Source of the DNA: Nemertoderma westbladi
Lineage: Eukaryota > Xenacoelomorpha > Nemertodermatida > Nemertodermatidae
Direction: 5' to 3'
Assembly: GCA_032718475.1 (NCBI GenBank)
Contig: JAUCBJ010002172.1
Span: 1-26,375, forward strand
Length of the DNA: 26,375 bases
The position numbers and the translations under genes are program-made. The notes under the pieces were generated by a model. The model made no database searches. It saw only the letters and a list, made by a program, of their open reading frames with translations, and was not told the origin of the DNA. Position 1 is the first letter of the stretch, and every line of letters begins with the position of its first letter. Of this stretch, positions 8,654 to 19,182 are shown piece by piece.

Positions 8654-11126
8654 TAGGGTGGTCCTTATTTTGAAAGGTTGGAATTTAACATCTCTGACCC
8701 CCTCAAATGTTTCCATTTCGTCAAAAAATACGACATGCGAAATTTTAAGCATGTACATCAAATATTAGAGGTAGCTCAAACACACTGAAGTTGAGTGCCT
8801 GCCCACCGATTGATCGCGCGCGAAGAATTTAATAGAGTTTGCTGATATGAAGGCTTCTGTTGGTCGTTTTTTTTTTTTTTTTTAGGCTTATTTGAACCGC
8901 AATCATCGATTTAGTGGGTGTAGATACCTTCAAAACAAGAGCTAAGCTAGTAGTTCTTGAGATATCACACAAAAGCTTAAGCCTGGCACAACTCATCAAT
9001 TGATCATTTAATTGATTATGCCAAGGGCATATTGACATTAACATTTTGTAGGTCTGCCTCCCTGCATCTTATTTCAGTTCAGTTAATCTCGATTTTAGCA
9101 TTGTATAACAATTCAAAGCTATGTTTAGTAAAAAAAAATTCATCACAACCCCATGGGAAATGCTTGCACAAACAAGCATCACTAATTTGTGTCTAAGCGC
9201 CATTTGGTACGATATCAATAATTGGCCACAAAACTTAACTTTTGGTTAATTATATCTAGGAACTGTTCGTTTAATTTGATTTTGACTGATTTTAAGTGCA
9301 GAACCCAAAAATCGCATCTGATTTGTATTTTAAAATGATATGGTGCATGATATACAACAATACTATACTGTACTTCAAAGCATTTTAAGATAAGGATTGA
9401 TAGATGCAGAGATATGTGAATCCAGCGACCAAAAGAGTTCTAATATATATGGGAAGAAGCTTTGCACATATGTATTATACATAATTAGGCAACGCTGATT
9501 CCAAATCTGATTTCAGATTTGCCCTACCACATCAAGTTTTTTCACAATTGCCACTTTGAGTTCAAAAACTTATTGCAAACGACTGTGATGAGTGGCGTAC
9601 ATTCAAATGAGAATCAAATATGCTCAAAATCAAACCAAAACATTGAATGGAGCTTTGTTTATATGAATTATATATTTTTAAACAATGCTGATTCCAAATC
9701 TGCTTTCATATTTGCCATACTGCCATAGGATATTAAGTTTTTTTACAATTGCCAATTTAAGTTCAAATTACTTATTGCAAACAATTATTATGAGTGAAAG
9801 TAGATTCAATAAGAATAAAATACACCCCCAAATCAATCTACAACATATGCTATGGTAAATCTGATAGCAGATTCACCATATAGATTGCATTGTTTAATTT
9901 ATAACTCAAATTAACAAAGCTTTTTTTCATGTTTTATATTGATTTGGAGCATATTTGATTATTATTGAATCTACTTCACTCATCACAGTTGTTCGCGATA
10001 AGTAATTTTAACTCAAATTGGCAATTGTGAAAAAACTTGATATGCTATGGCAGCATGGCAAATCTGAAAGCAGATTTGGAATCACCATTGTTTAATTATA
10101 TATAATTCATATGAACAAAGCTCCTTTCAATGTTTTAGATTGATTTTGAGCATATTTGATTCTCATTTGAATCTACATCACTCATCATAGTTGTTTGCGA
10201 TAAGTTTTTTGAATTGAAATTGGCAATTGTGAGAAAACTTGATGGGGTAGGGCAAATCTGAAATCAGATTTGGAATCAGCATTGTCTAATCATATATAAT
10301 GCATATGTTCAAAGCTTCTTCCCATATATATTAGAACTCTTTTGGTCGCTGGATGCACATATCTCTGTATCTATCAATCCTTTTAATATGCTTTGAAGTA
10401 CAGTATAGTATTGTTGTATATCATGCACTATATCATTTTAAAATTCAAATCAGATGAGATTTTTGGATTCTCCAACTTAAAATCAGTCAAAATCAAATTA
10501 AACGAACAGTTCCTAGATATAATTAACCAAAAGTTAAGTTTTGTGGCCAATTATTGATATCGTACCAAATGGCGCTTAGACACAAATTAGTGATGCTTGT
10601 GCAAGCATTTCCCATGGGGGTTGTAATACATTTTTTTTAACTAAACATAGCTTTGACTGGTTAGACAATGCTAAAATAGAAATTAACTGAAATAAGATGC
10701 AGGGAGGTAGACCTACAAAATGTTAATGCCAATATTTCAATATGTCCTAGGCGCAATCAATTGAATGATCGATTGATGAGTTGTGCCGGGCTTAAGCTTT
10801 TGTGTGATATCTCAAGAACTACTAGCTTAGCACTTGTTTTGAAGGTATCTACACCCACTAAATCGATGACTGCGGTTCAAATAAGCCTAAAATTAACTCT
10901 GTACAACAAATAGAAGCCTTCATATCAGCAAACTCCATTATATTCTGCGCGCGATCAAATGGTGTCCAAACGCTCAACTTCAGGTTGTTTGAGCTACCTC
11001 TAAATATATATCATTTGTGCTCAAATTTTACTCAAGGTGTTTTTTTTATCAGAAGAAAGGACTTGGGGGGGTCAGAGGAGAATTTCCACAACTTTTAAAT
11101 TTTACATTGAAATAAGGACCACCCTA
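8654..11126. mobile_element. 2.47-kb foldback (palindromic) hAT-like element
   Basis: Almost the whole element is one inverted repeat. Tips TAGGGTGGTCCTTATTT and its complement are flanked by an exact 8-bp duplication ttattcac (8646-8653 and 11127-11134). The arms, about 1.2 kb each, pair throughout: for example ttagaggtagctcaaa near 8766 with tttgagctacctctaa near 10988, and aaccaaaagttaagtt near 10525 with aacttaacttttggtt near 9230. Near the centre (about 9500-10290) the arms hold repeated words around 'aaatctgatttcagattt'. The pivot is near 9866-9880. No coding frame is convincing. The 8-bp duplication argues for hAT-type transposition. Confidence 0.92.
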
Positions 11127-11934
11127 TTATTCACTCCATAAAGGCTGCCAAAGTACAAGATTATGCAATGGCTGATCCTCACGGCGAAAGCAATGTCCTG
11201 CAAAGCGGAGGCAATTATGTTCTAGTGTCAAGCTTGGGGGAACCAATGAGACACATCCAATGTTATATAGTGTCTGGTTGGAGATGTGTGCATTGTACTT
11301 GACACAATGAACCCGGCGTAGCATTCTTGTGAATGTGCCATCCAAAGATTCGGTGTCCTCAGCAGTTAGAGTCCAGCATGGACTCCCATAGAGGAGTACT
11401 GGAACTACTGCTGCTCTAAATAATCGGACCTTAAGTTTCCGATTAATTCTCGTTGACTTCCAAATCCTGGAAAGCCTATTCAAGGCTGTCCATGCCTTTC
11501 CCTTACGTATTCGAAGGTCCTCACCTGACTTCCGGATCCATGATCCCAGGTAACAGAAGTCACCCACATGCTCAAGCATACCATCCTTTGAGCTTATGCT
11601 CATCCGATCAGAGACTTGCTGAGGACTTTCAAAGTTAACTGTCAAAATTTTGGTCTTTCTGGAGTTAATAAAAAGACCAACACTAGAAGCAGCATGTTCT
11701 AATGAGCTGAGGAGCCGTTGGGCTCCCTCTAATGATTCTGAGAGTACTCCTAAGTCATCAGCAACGTCTAGATCAGTTAGGTACTTAGCAGGATTTCCTC
11801 GACTTCTGGAGCCTGTAGGTGGAGTTATCATCACCCCATCATCATTATGATGATCTAAGGACATGCGTAGAACATAGTCAACCACAATTATGATCAAGAA
11901 TGGCGCAAGTGTGTCGCCTTGGAGGACTCTCCAT
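11127..11934 (-). pseudogene. Retrotransposon reverse transcriptase, palm-thumb fragment
   Basis: Minus-strand frame covering the end of the RT palm and thumb. It begins inside LQGDTLAPFL, continues IIIVVDYVLRMSLDHH, and reaches the catalytic box as YLTDLDVADDLGVLSESLE; most relatives have FADD or YADD, so the aromatic residue is Val here while both Asp remain. It then runs through NSRKTKILTVNF and YLGSWIRKSGEDLRIRKGKA to HCFRREDQPLHNLVLW. The upstream end abuts the target duplication ctctccat of hAT copy B and the downstream end abuts ttattcac of the foldback element. Confidence 0.88.
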
Positions 11935-13376
11935 TAGGGATGCGACAGAGCTAAAATTTCATCCGGAGCCGGAGCCCGGAGGTTTCTCCGGGTTACAATA
12001 TGCGCTCCGGCCGGAGACGGAGCCGGAGCCGGAGGTTTGGTGATTGATAATTCAAGTGTATTATTATAGTAGACATAGACAGATATGCGTTCATGAAACA
12101 TGGGGGGGGGGGGGGATTTGATGCAAATTCTTACTCAATTATCAATTAAGGGAAATGAGCAGTTTGCAGTCGCATGCTATTCTATTCTAATCAAAACAAT
12201 AAACTATATTCAATAGAACAGGTTACAATTTTATTTTTGGGAGTAATTAGCAGTTATTTACGTCGATTTTCCCCTGGAGAGGGATGCATTTTGATTGCGT
12301 CCATAGACTCCCTTATTTCATCTGGTGTTCAATGGGCTAACATATACTGTAATGTTTTAGACTTTTCTTTCAGTTCACACTCATTACACAAACTCTGTTA
12401 TTTTTATATTTCTTACGACTAGAAAATCAGTAACTTAGGTTTGTTGTCAACTTATCATCGACACTATTTTATGGGACATTGTGTAATTAATTCCAGGAGT
12501 TGGTGCAGTTTTCAGTATTATTATCATTGATAAACGATAAAACATGTACCACCTACCTTACGTACATAGGCTGGCATAAACCGGATATCTAAAATAATAT
12601 TTAGTAATTTGGATATATCACAACTGTTTAGAGGGTCCTCGGGCTCTATTTACATTATTGAATCAGGAACTGAATTACAATCTCCGCACACAAATATTGT
12701 ATAACTATTAAAATTATTATTACATAAATTTAATAAACATATAGTTCTATAATATAAAATAGTTCTAGAATTATAAGTATTTAAACTGATTATTTTATAC
12801 AAATGAACAGTACCAGCCTGTTGGGGATGGAAGGGGGTGGGGGGTGGGTGGGTGGGTCAGTGGAATGGGTGTTCTTTCTTCTTTCGTCATCAGGTAATAC
12901 CGTAGTACAGTACTGAGTGCAAGTCTTGTTTAATTACAGAATATTAAAAACTTTCAAAAATGCAGACATAAAACAAGGCCAATCACCTATTTACATTGAA
13001 CAAACAATAAAGATGGCGCGGGAATGGGTATTCTAGACTGAGGAACGAAACGATAGTGTGACCTATTTAAGATTTTTTAATTAGGGTGGAATATTAATTG
13101 AATTAACTGAATCATTTCAATGTTTTTATTCAAACATTTAAACAATTTCACAAAGGGGGTGGGAGGTTATCAGGAAACTTAAAAAAACAAGCTGTAAATT
13201 ACTTAATGAGTTATTATGTTAATTATTATGATATTTACATTATTCATACATCAGAAAAACTTATTATTTTAATTCGAATTTAAACAATATAAGCTCCGGA
13301 TTGGCTCCGGGTTAATTTGCCCGGAGCCGGAACATGGCCGGACTGAAAATTGGCCCGGAGCTCTGTCGCATCCCTA
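11935..13376. mobile_element. hAT-like non-autonomous element, copy B, inside the retrotransposon
   Basis: 1,442 bp flanked by an exact 8-bp duplication ctctccat (11927-11934 and 13377-13384). Tips TAGGGATGCGACAGAGCT and AGCTCTGTCGCATCCCTA match copy A, as does the GGAGCCGG-rich subterminal DNA. It carries a run of 14 G (12102-12115) at the same place as copy A. It is longer than copy A through internal differences around 12300-13020. No transposase frame; an 82-codon open frame at 12174 looks like chance. Confidence 0.93.
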
Positions 13377-14349
13377 CTCTCCATAATACTTCAAATGGTT
13401 CTGTGTCACCATCAACAGTAGACAAAAATGTTGTCGAACCATCGTATACTGATCTGATTGCTGCAATAATTTCATCAGGAATCCCATATAATGAAAGTAT
13501 GCTGAACATACGTGAGCGAGAGACTGAGTCAAAGGCCTTGAAGAAGTCAACAAAGATAACAGCCAGATGCCTGTCTTTCTTTTTTGATAATTCTTCAATT
13601 ATCCTTCTAAGTGCCAAAATGGGCTCCATGGTCCCACAACCTTTACGGAACCCATTCTGATTTCCACGGAGCAGTCTCTCAATGGGATCCCTGATGCGAT
13701 TTAATAGAATTCTATTGTATAGCTTTGCAGCAATCGAGATCAATGAGATTCGCCGAAAAGAACCATAGAGTGTTAGGTTGCCCTTCTTGGGAACTGGCAC
13801 CAACTTATTTGTTTTCATTTCTTGTGGGACTCTTGTTGTTCGGTACATGTCTACTATGATGGGATAGATAAGCTTTAAACACTCAGGTATTTTAAAGACC
13901 TCAGGGGGAACACCATCTACTCCACTGGCACGATTGGTCTTAATGCTCTTTGCAGCAGCCTTCACTTCTGCAAAGGAGATATCGCCAATGGGAATATCTG
14001 GGAGTACAGACTCAGACACTTTTACTTCTATAAAGTTATCAGGCAATACCCTGTCATTATTGAGGAGCTTTTCAAAGTGGGCCTTCCAACCATTGAGGCG
14101 ATCGGCTGGTGATTCAGCCTTAACCTTGGTGGTTGGTTGGCTTTTCCACCCAGTAAGCAAGTTTATCGATTTCCATGCCTGGGATGATTGCCTGCTGTCG
14201 TCAGTATCATTGACGGCATCAACCTGTTGGTTTATTAGTTCCTGTAGATTAACAGAGTACTGCCTGTTCAGGGACCTAGATGCAGCCTTAACTGCATTCT
14301 TGGCCGCTGTAGTCTGTCTAGAGGTATTATCGATCTGAATCTGGTCTCA
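13377..14349 (-). pseudogene. Retrotransposon reverse transcriptase, fingers-palm fragment
   Basis: Open on the minus strand from about 14349, just after a TGA, down to the target duplication at 13377-13384. Motifs in order: NRASGVDGVPPEVFK (fingers), LVPVPKKGN, SLISIAAKLYNRILLNRI (a GIxLxxxxxKxxxRILxxR box), GFRKGCGT, and FVDFFKAFDSVSR with the first catalytic Asp of the palm. It ends in DGDTEPFEVL. The style is that of RTE-like 'craniofacial development protein 2-like' retrotransposons. The endonuclease that should precede it is missing. Confidence 0.88.
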
Positions 14350-14374
14350 TTCAAACCGCAATGGTCGACTACTG

Positions 14375-14722
14375 GAGAAGGGTGGGTAGTCAGTAGAGTT
14401 GTAGACCATGGGTTGGTAGACATTAGGTTGCTAGACAATAGCATGGTACCGGTAATGAGTTTGGTGGTAGACAGTAGAGCAGCATAGATTAGGTTAGTAG
14501 ACAGTAACGTGGTAGACATAGACAGTAGGATGGTAAACAGACAGTTGGTAGACAGTAGTAGGGGGTAGACAGCAGGGTGGTAGACAGACAGGTGGTAGAC
14601 AGTAGGGTGGTAGACGACAGTTGGTAGACAGTAGGGTGGTAGACAGTAGGGTGGTAGACGACAGTTGGTAGACAGTAGGGTGGTAGACGACAGTTGGTAG
14701 ACAGTAGGGTGGTAGACAGCAC
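14375..14722 (+). repeat. 'gtagacag' minisatellite, acceptor-side block of intron 4
   Basis: About twenty imperfect copies of a 14-17-bp unit built on ggtagacagtaggg. From about 14590 these are organised into longer units that alternate ggtggtagacgacag and ttggtagacagtag. It is the continuation of the block at 6909-7039. Several copies contain donor-like words, such as attag|gttagt (14489-14496) and attag|gttgct. The minus strand is open as Tyr/Pro/Leu-rich repeats, an artefact of the repeat and not a gene. Confidence 0.88.
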
Positions 14723-14921
14723 GCAACTATAAATCGTTAGGAGGAAAGACAACGGAATACAATTACTTATTACATGAAAAATATATAACTTTTTTCCATT
14801 TTAGAATCCCTCGAAGCTCCAAGTATAACTAACTCGCTGTCGCTTTATAAGTACCGGTACATAAGTGTTATTTCGTTATTTGTTTGAGCCACCTTGCTAC
14901 TGTCGCTATCTATACTTACAG

Positions 14922-15500
14922 GTCCATCAACACACATCCGACTCGGAGTTGCTAACCAACCCGAACGTACCCATAGACGCAACGCACCGCAGTAAATCCC
15001 TTAGCTCCATCGATACGGGGTCCGGGGAGGGGGAATCCTCTATCTGGGCGGGGGAAGGGGGGCAGCAATGGGGGGCGGGCGAGGAGGGGCAGCAGTGGGG
15101 GGCTAGCGAGGAGGCCACACCAATCCCGTCAACCGCATCCCAATCCCAACCGTACGGGATGCCCTGCGTCTGGGAGATATTCCGCTTTATCGTGTCGCTT
15201 AGCAACCCGTACGACGGTAACAACACGGACGCCATGCAACACCTCGGGTTGACGCTTCTAACTACCGCGTTGGAGTGTTGCGTTAAACACCTCGAGTCCT
15301 ACCCATCACTACTGTTGCTCCTGCAGGAGGAAGCTTGTAAACATCTGTACGGACTCCTTCTGTCGGAGAAACTCACTCTGTTTGCCTATTCCTTACGGGT
15401 TTCATTCCTTCTGTTCGAGAGTTTGAGACATCGACTAAAGTACCAGATGGAGTCATACATACTACGTACCACTGACGTCATAGTTACTGATAATTACAGG
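14922..15500 (+). CDS. GBF1: GBF1-like exon 5: variable linker and HUS domain
   Basis: Encodes residues 319-511. The first ~75 residues are a Ser/Gly/Glu-rich linker with an internal duplication GEGGQQWGA / GEEGQQWGA (about residues 361-379). From residue 396, YGMPCVWEIFRFIVSLSNPY begins the HUS region (vertebrate YGLPCIRELFRFLISLTNPH), continuing through LGLTLLTTALE, KLTLFAYSLRVSFLLFESLR and LKYQMESYI. HUS packs against DCB and is needed for oligomerisation and membrane function. Acceptor cttacag|GTCCAT; donor TACAGG|gtgagt (strong). The downstream join to VSYEHREL in exon 6 is phase 0 and aligns with the MPYEMKEM region of human GBF1. Confidence 0.92.
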
Positions 15501-16064
15501 GTGAGTAACTGTAACTCTTTATAGTGTTTCTCCTCACATTGTACAACTAATATATTGTAGAGTTTATATCTCCAACCGTATAAGTTTACGTTAGTTTACC
15601 TTGTGTTAAACAATAAATTACTCTACCGTCGTCATGGTTACCAGTTTACGATACTAACTACTTATATTAATAATAATTTTCATTGTATTATATTTAAGCC
15701 AAATTTGCTATTCCATCGACTGTCACTTCAAAATCAGTATTTTTCGTGGTGCATTTTTTATATATTATTAAATTTTAATAATTATTTTTCATTTATATAA
15801 TGAAATTTGATAAGTCCCATAAATAATATAAGAAAATGAAAGTAAATCTACATTCAAACCTGTTTAAAGTATTTTACAGTGTCCTGATCCTCGTAGGTTT
15901 ATTTGCACTCTCTACGGTCGTTCGTGTTTGTGCGTCAAAGAACTGGGATCAGCACAAAGGAACTTACACAATATGTTAATAAGTAAACAAATAAATAATA
16001 AAAAAAATTCTAAAGGTATAATTTTTATTTCTAAACTTCCTCTGGACTTCTTTATCCTCTTTTA
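15501..16064 (+). other. Intron 5, unique 5' part
   Basis: Starts gtgagt. AT-rich unique DNA with no recognised gene or transposon; the short open frames here look like chance. The rest of the intron is the 47-bp splice-site array. Confidence 0.8.
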
Positions 16065-18850
16065 CTAAGTTTCCCCTAGGATCCTATAAGCACCGGGAAT
16101 TACTAAGTTTCCCCTATTTTCCCAGGTATCCTATGAGCACCGGGAGTCACTAAGTTTCCCCTATTTTCCCAGGTATCCTATGAGCACCGGGAGTCACTAA
16201 GTTTCCCCTATTTTCCCAGGTATCCTATGAGCACCGGGAGTCACTAAGTTTCCCCTATTTTCCCAGGTATCCTATGAGCACCGGGAGTCACTAAGTTTCC
16301 CCTATTTTCCCAGGTATCCTATGAGCACCGGGAGTCACTAAGTTTCCCTATTTTCCCAGGTATCCTATGAGCACCGGGATTTACTAAGTTTCCCCTATTT
16401 TCCCAGGTATCCTATGAGCACCGGGAGTCACTAAGTTTCCCCTATTTTCCCAGGTATCCTATGAGCACCGGGAGTCACTAAGTTTCCCCTATTTTCCCAG
16501 GTATCCTATGAGCACCAGGAGTCACTAAGTTTCCCCTACGATCCTATGAGCACCGGGAGTTACTAAGTTTCCCTATTTTCCCAGGTATCCTATGAGCACC
16601 GGGATTTACTAAGTTTCCCCTATTTTCCCAGGTATCCTATGAGCACCGGGAGTTACTAAGTTTCCCCTATTTTCCCAGGTATCCTATGAGCACCGGGAGT
16701 CACTAAGTTTCCCCTATTTTCCCAGGTATCCTATGAGCACCGGGAGTCACTAAGTTTCCCCTATTTTCCCAGGTATCCTATGAGCCCCGGGAGTCACTAA
16801 GTTTCCCTATTTTCCCAGGTATCCTATGAGCACCGGGATTTACTAAGTTTCCCCTATTTTCCCAGGTATCCTATGAGCACCGGGAGTCACTAAGTTTCCC
16901 CTATTTTCCCAGGTATCCTATGAGCACCGGGAGTCACTAAGTTTCCCCTATTTTCCCAGGTATCCTATGAGCACCGGGAGTCACTAAGTTTCCCCTACGA
17001 TCCTATGAGCACCGGGAGTTACTAAGTTTCCCCTATTTTCCCAGGTATCCTATGAGCACCGGGATTTACTAAGTTTCCCCTATTTTCCCAGGTATCCTAT
17101 GAGCACCGGGAGTCACTATGTTTCCCCTATTTTCCCAGGTATCCTATGAGCACCGGGAGTTACTAAGTTTCCCCTATTTTCCCAGGTATCCTATGAGCAC
17201 CGGGATTTACTAAGTTTCCCCTATTTTCCCAGGTATCCTATGAGCACCGGGAGTTACTAAGTTTCCCCTATTTTCCCAGGTATCCTATGAGCACCGGGAG
17301 TCACTAAGTTTCCCCTATTTTCCCAGGTATCCTATGAGCACCGGGAGTTACTAAGTTTCCCCTATTTTCCCAGGTATCCTATGAGCACCGGGAGTTACTA
17401 AGTTTCCCCTATTTTCCCAGGTATCCTATGAGCACCGGGATTTACTAAGTTTCCCCTATTTTCCCAGGTATCCTATGAGCACCGGGAGTCACTAAGTTTC
17501 CCCTATTTTCCCAGGTATCCTATGAGCACCGGGAGTTACGAAGTTTCCCCTATTTTCCCAGGTATCCTATGAGCACCGGGATTTACTAAGTTTCCCCTAT
17601 TTTCCCAGGTATCCTATGAGCACCGGGAGTTACTAAGTTTCCCCTATTTTCCCAGGTATCCTATGAGCACCGGGAGTTACTAAGTTTCCCCTATTTTCCC
17701 AGGTATCCTATGAGCACCTGGAGTTACTAAGTTCCCCCTATTTTCCCAGGTATCCAATGAGCACCGGGAGTTACTAAGTTTCCCCTATTTTCCCAGGTAT
17801 CCTATGAGCACCGGGAGTTACTAAGTTTCCCCTATTTTCCCAGGTATCCTATGAGCACCGGGAGTTACTAAGTTTCCCCTATTTTCCCAGGTATCCTATG
17901 AGCACCGGGAGTTACTAAGTTCCCCCTATTTTCCCAGGTATCCTATGAGCACCGGGAGTTACTAAGTTTCCCCTATTTTCCCAGGTATCCTATGAGCACC
18001 GGGAGTTACTAAGTTTCCCCTTTTTTCCCAGGTATCCTATGAGCACCGGGGGTCACTAAGTTTCCCCTATTTTCCCAGGTATCCTATGAGCACCGGGAGT
18101 TACTAAGTTTCCCCTATTTTCCCAGGTATCCTATGAGCACCGGGAGTTACTAAGTTTCCCCTATTTTCCCAGGTATCCTATGAGCACCGGGAGTTACTAA
18201 GTTCCCCCTATTTTCCCAGGTATCCTATGAGCACCGGGAGTTACTAAGTTTCCCCTATTTTCCCAGGTATCCTTTGAGCACCGTGAGTTACTAAGTTTCC
18301 CCTTTTTTCCCAGGTATCCTATGAGCACCGGGGGTCACTAAGTTTCCCCTATTTTCCCAGGTATCCTATGAGCACCGGGAGTTACTAAGTTCCCCCTATT
18401 TTCCCAGGTATCCTATGAGCACCGGGAGTCACTAAGTTTCCCCTATTTTCCCAGGTATCCTATGAGCACCAGGAGTCACTAAGTTTCCCCTATTTTCCCA
18501 GGTATCCTATGAGCACCGGGAGTTACTAAGTTCCCCCTATTTTCCCAGGTATCCTATGAGCACCAGGAGTTACTAAGTTTCCCCTATTTTCCCAGGTATC
18601 CTATGAGCACCAGGAGTTACTAAGTTTCCCCTATTTTCCCAGGTATCCTATGAGCACCGGGAGTCACTAAGTTTCCCCTATTTTCCCAGGTATCCTATGA
18701 GCACCGGGAGTCACTAAGTTTCCCCTATTTTCCCAGGTCTCCTATGAGCACCGGGAGTCACTAAGTTTCCCCTATTTTCCCAGGTATCCTATGAGCACCG
18801 GGAGTTACTAAGTTTCCCCTATTTTCCCAGGTATCCTATGAGCACCGGGA
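16065..18850 (+). repeat. Array 1: 47-bp tandem repeat of the exon 6 acceptor, about 59 copies
   Basis: The unit is 27 bp of intron tail (g(t/c)cactaagtttcccctatt then ttcccag; the first bases vary) followed by the first 20 bp of exon 6 (GTATCCTATGAGCACCGGGA). Starts of GTATCCTATG run from 16126 to 18831. That span equals 58 unit steps once three 1-bp and two 9-bp deletions are allowed for, giving 59 copies; a diverged extra copy precedes them at about 16079. The two 9-bp deletions (near 16540 and 16999) remove the AG. Variant words in the intron part are gtcact, gttact and atttact. The last copy continues into unique exon 6 coding DNA. Confidence 0.97.
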
Positions 18851-19182
18851 ACTTTCCCTGGACTTCCTCGTTCAGCTACTCGCCCTCCCCTCCATCCCTG
18901 CCGAACTTTATCTCAACTACGACTGCGACATCTACTCCGCCAACCTTTTCGAGGAAATCACCAAACTCCTCTCTAAGAACGCCTTCCCGGTCTCCGGCCT
19001 TCTCTCCACCCACTTCCTCAGTCTCGACTCCCTCCTCGCCGTTATGCAACGCATAGAACGCCGCGGTGGTTGCTCGGTAACCATGCCTACCATACCGACG
19101 TCGGAACAACTGCACGCGGTTAAAGTGAAGAAGCGGTTGTTGCAAACCGCTACGGAGCAGTTTAATGCGAAGCCAAAGAAAG
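18831..19182 (+). CDS. GBF1: GBF1-like exon 6: end of HUS with HUS box, entry to Sec7
   Basis: Encodes residues 512-628 plus one base. [20 protein letters not shown] and [20 protein letters not shown] carry the HUS box NYDCD (540-544), followed by [20 protein letters not shown] (vertebrate [20 protein letters not shown]). The end, [19 protein letters not shown], leads into Sec7. Compared with human GBF1 the HUS-Sec7 linker is much shorter, about 40 rather than 100 or more residues. Its acceptor is the last of the 59 copies in array 1; only that copy gives this frame next to exon 5. Donor AAGAAAG|gtatca, phase 1. The strong minus-strand open frames here are shadows. Confidence 0.93.

Larger units (their letters stand above)
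8214..14370 (-). mobile_element. 5'-truncated non-LTR retrotransposon (RTE-like), split by two hAT-like insertions
   Basis: On the minus strand three coding blocks lie in the order expected of one reverse transcriptase: N-terminal fingers/palm (13377-14349), palm/thumb (11127-11934) and the C-terminal tail (8504-8653). Each gap is exactly one hAT-like element with its target duplication. Non-LTR hallmarks are FVDFFKAFDSVSR, LQGDTLAPFL across the 11.9-kb junction, and ADD at the catalytic site. No endonuclease domain is present, so the copy is truncated at its 5' end near 14350-14370. DNA at 8214-8503 is probably its 3' untranslated region. Outer limits are approximate; no target duplication for the retroelement itself was found. 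Confidence 0.85.

Noticed and set aside
9519-9728. Open frame in the centre of the foldback element
   Set aside because: It is composed of the element's internal inverted repeat words and has no counterpart motif; chance frame.
14268-14752. Long minus-strand open frames rich in Tyr, Pro, Leu and Thr repeats
   Set aside because: They are translations of the gtagacag minisatellite read backwards and join onto unrelated retrotransposon DNA; no protein family fits.
16065-18850. CRISPR array (regular short direct repeats)
   Set aside because: There are no unique spacers; the whole unit repeats, and each unit contains a splice acceptor plus exon start of a eukaryotic gene.
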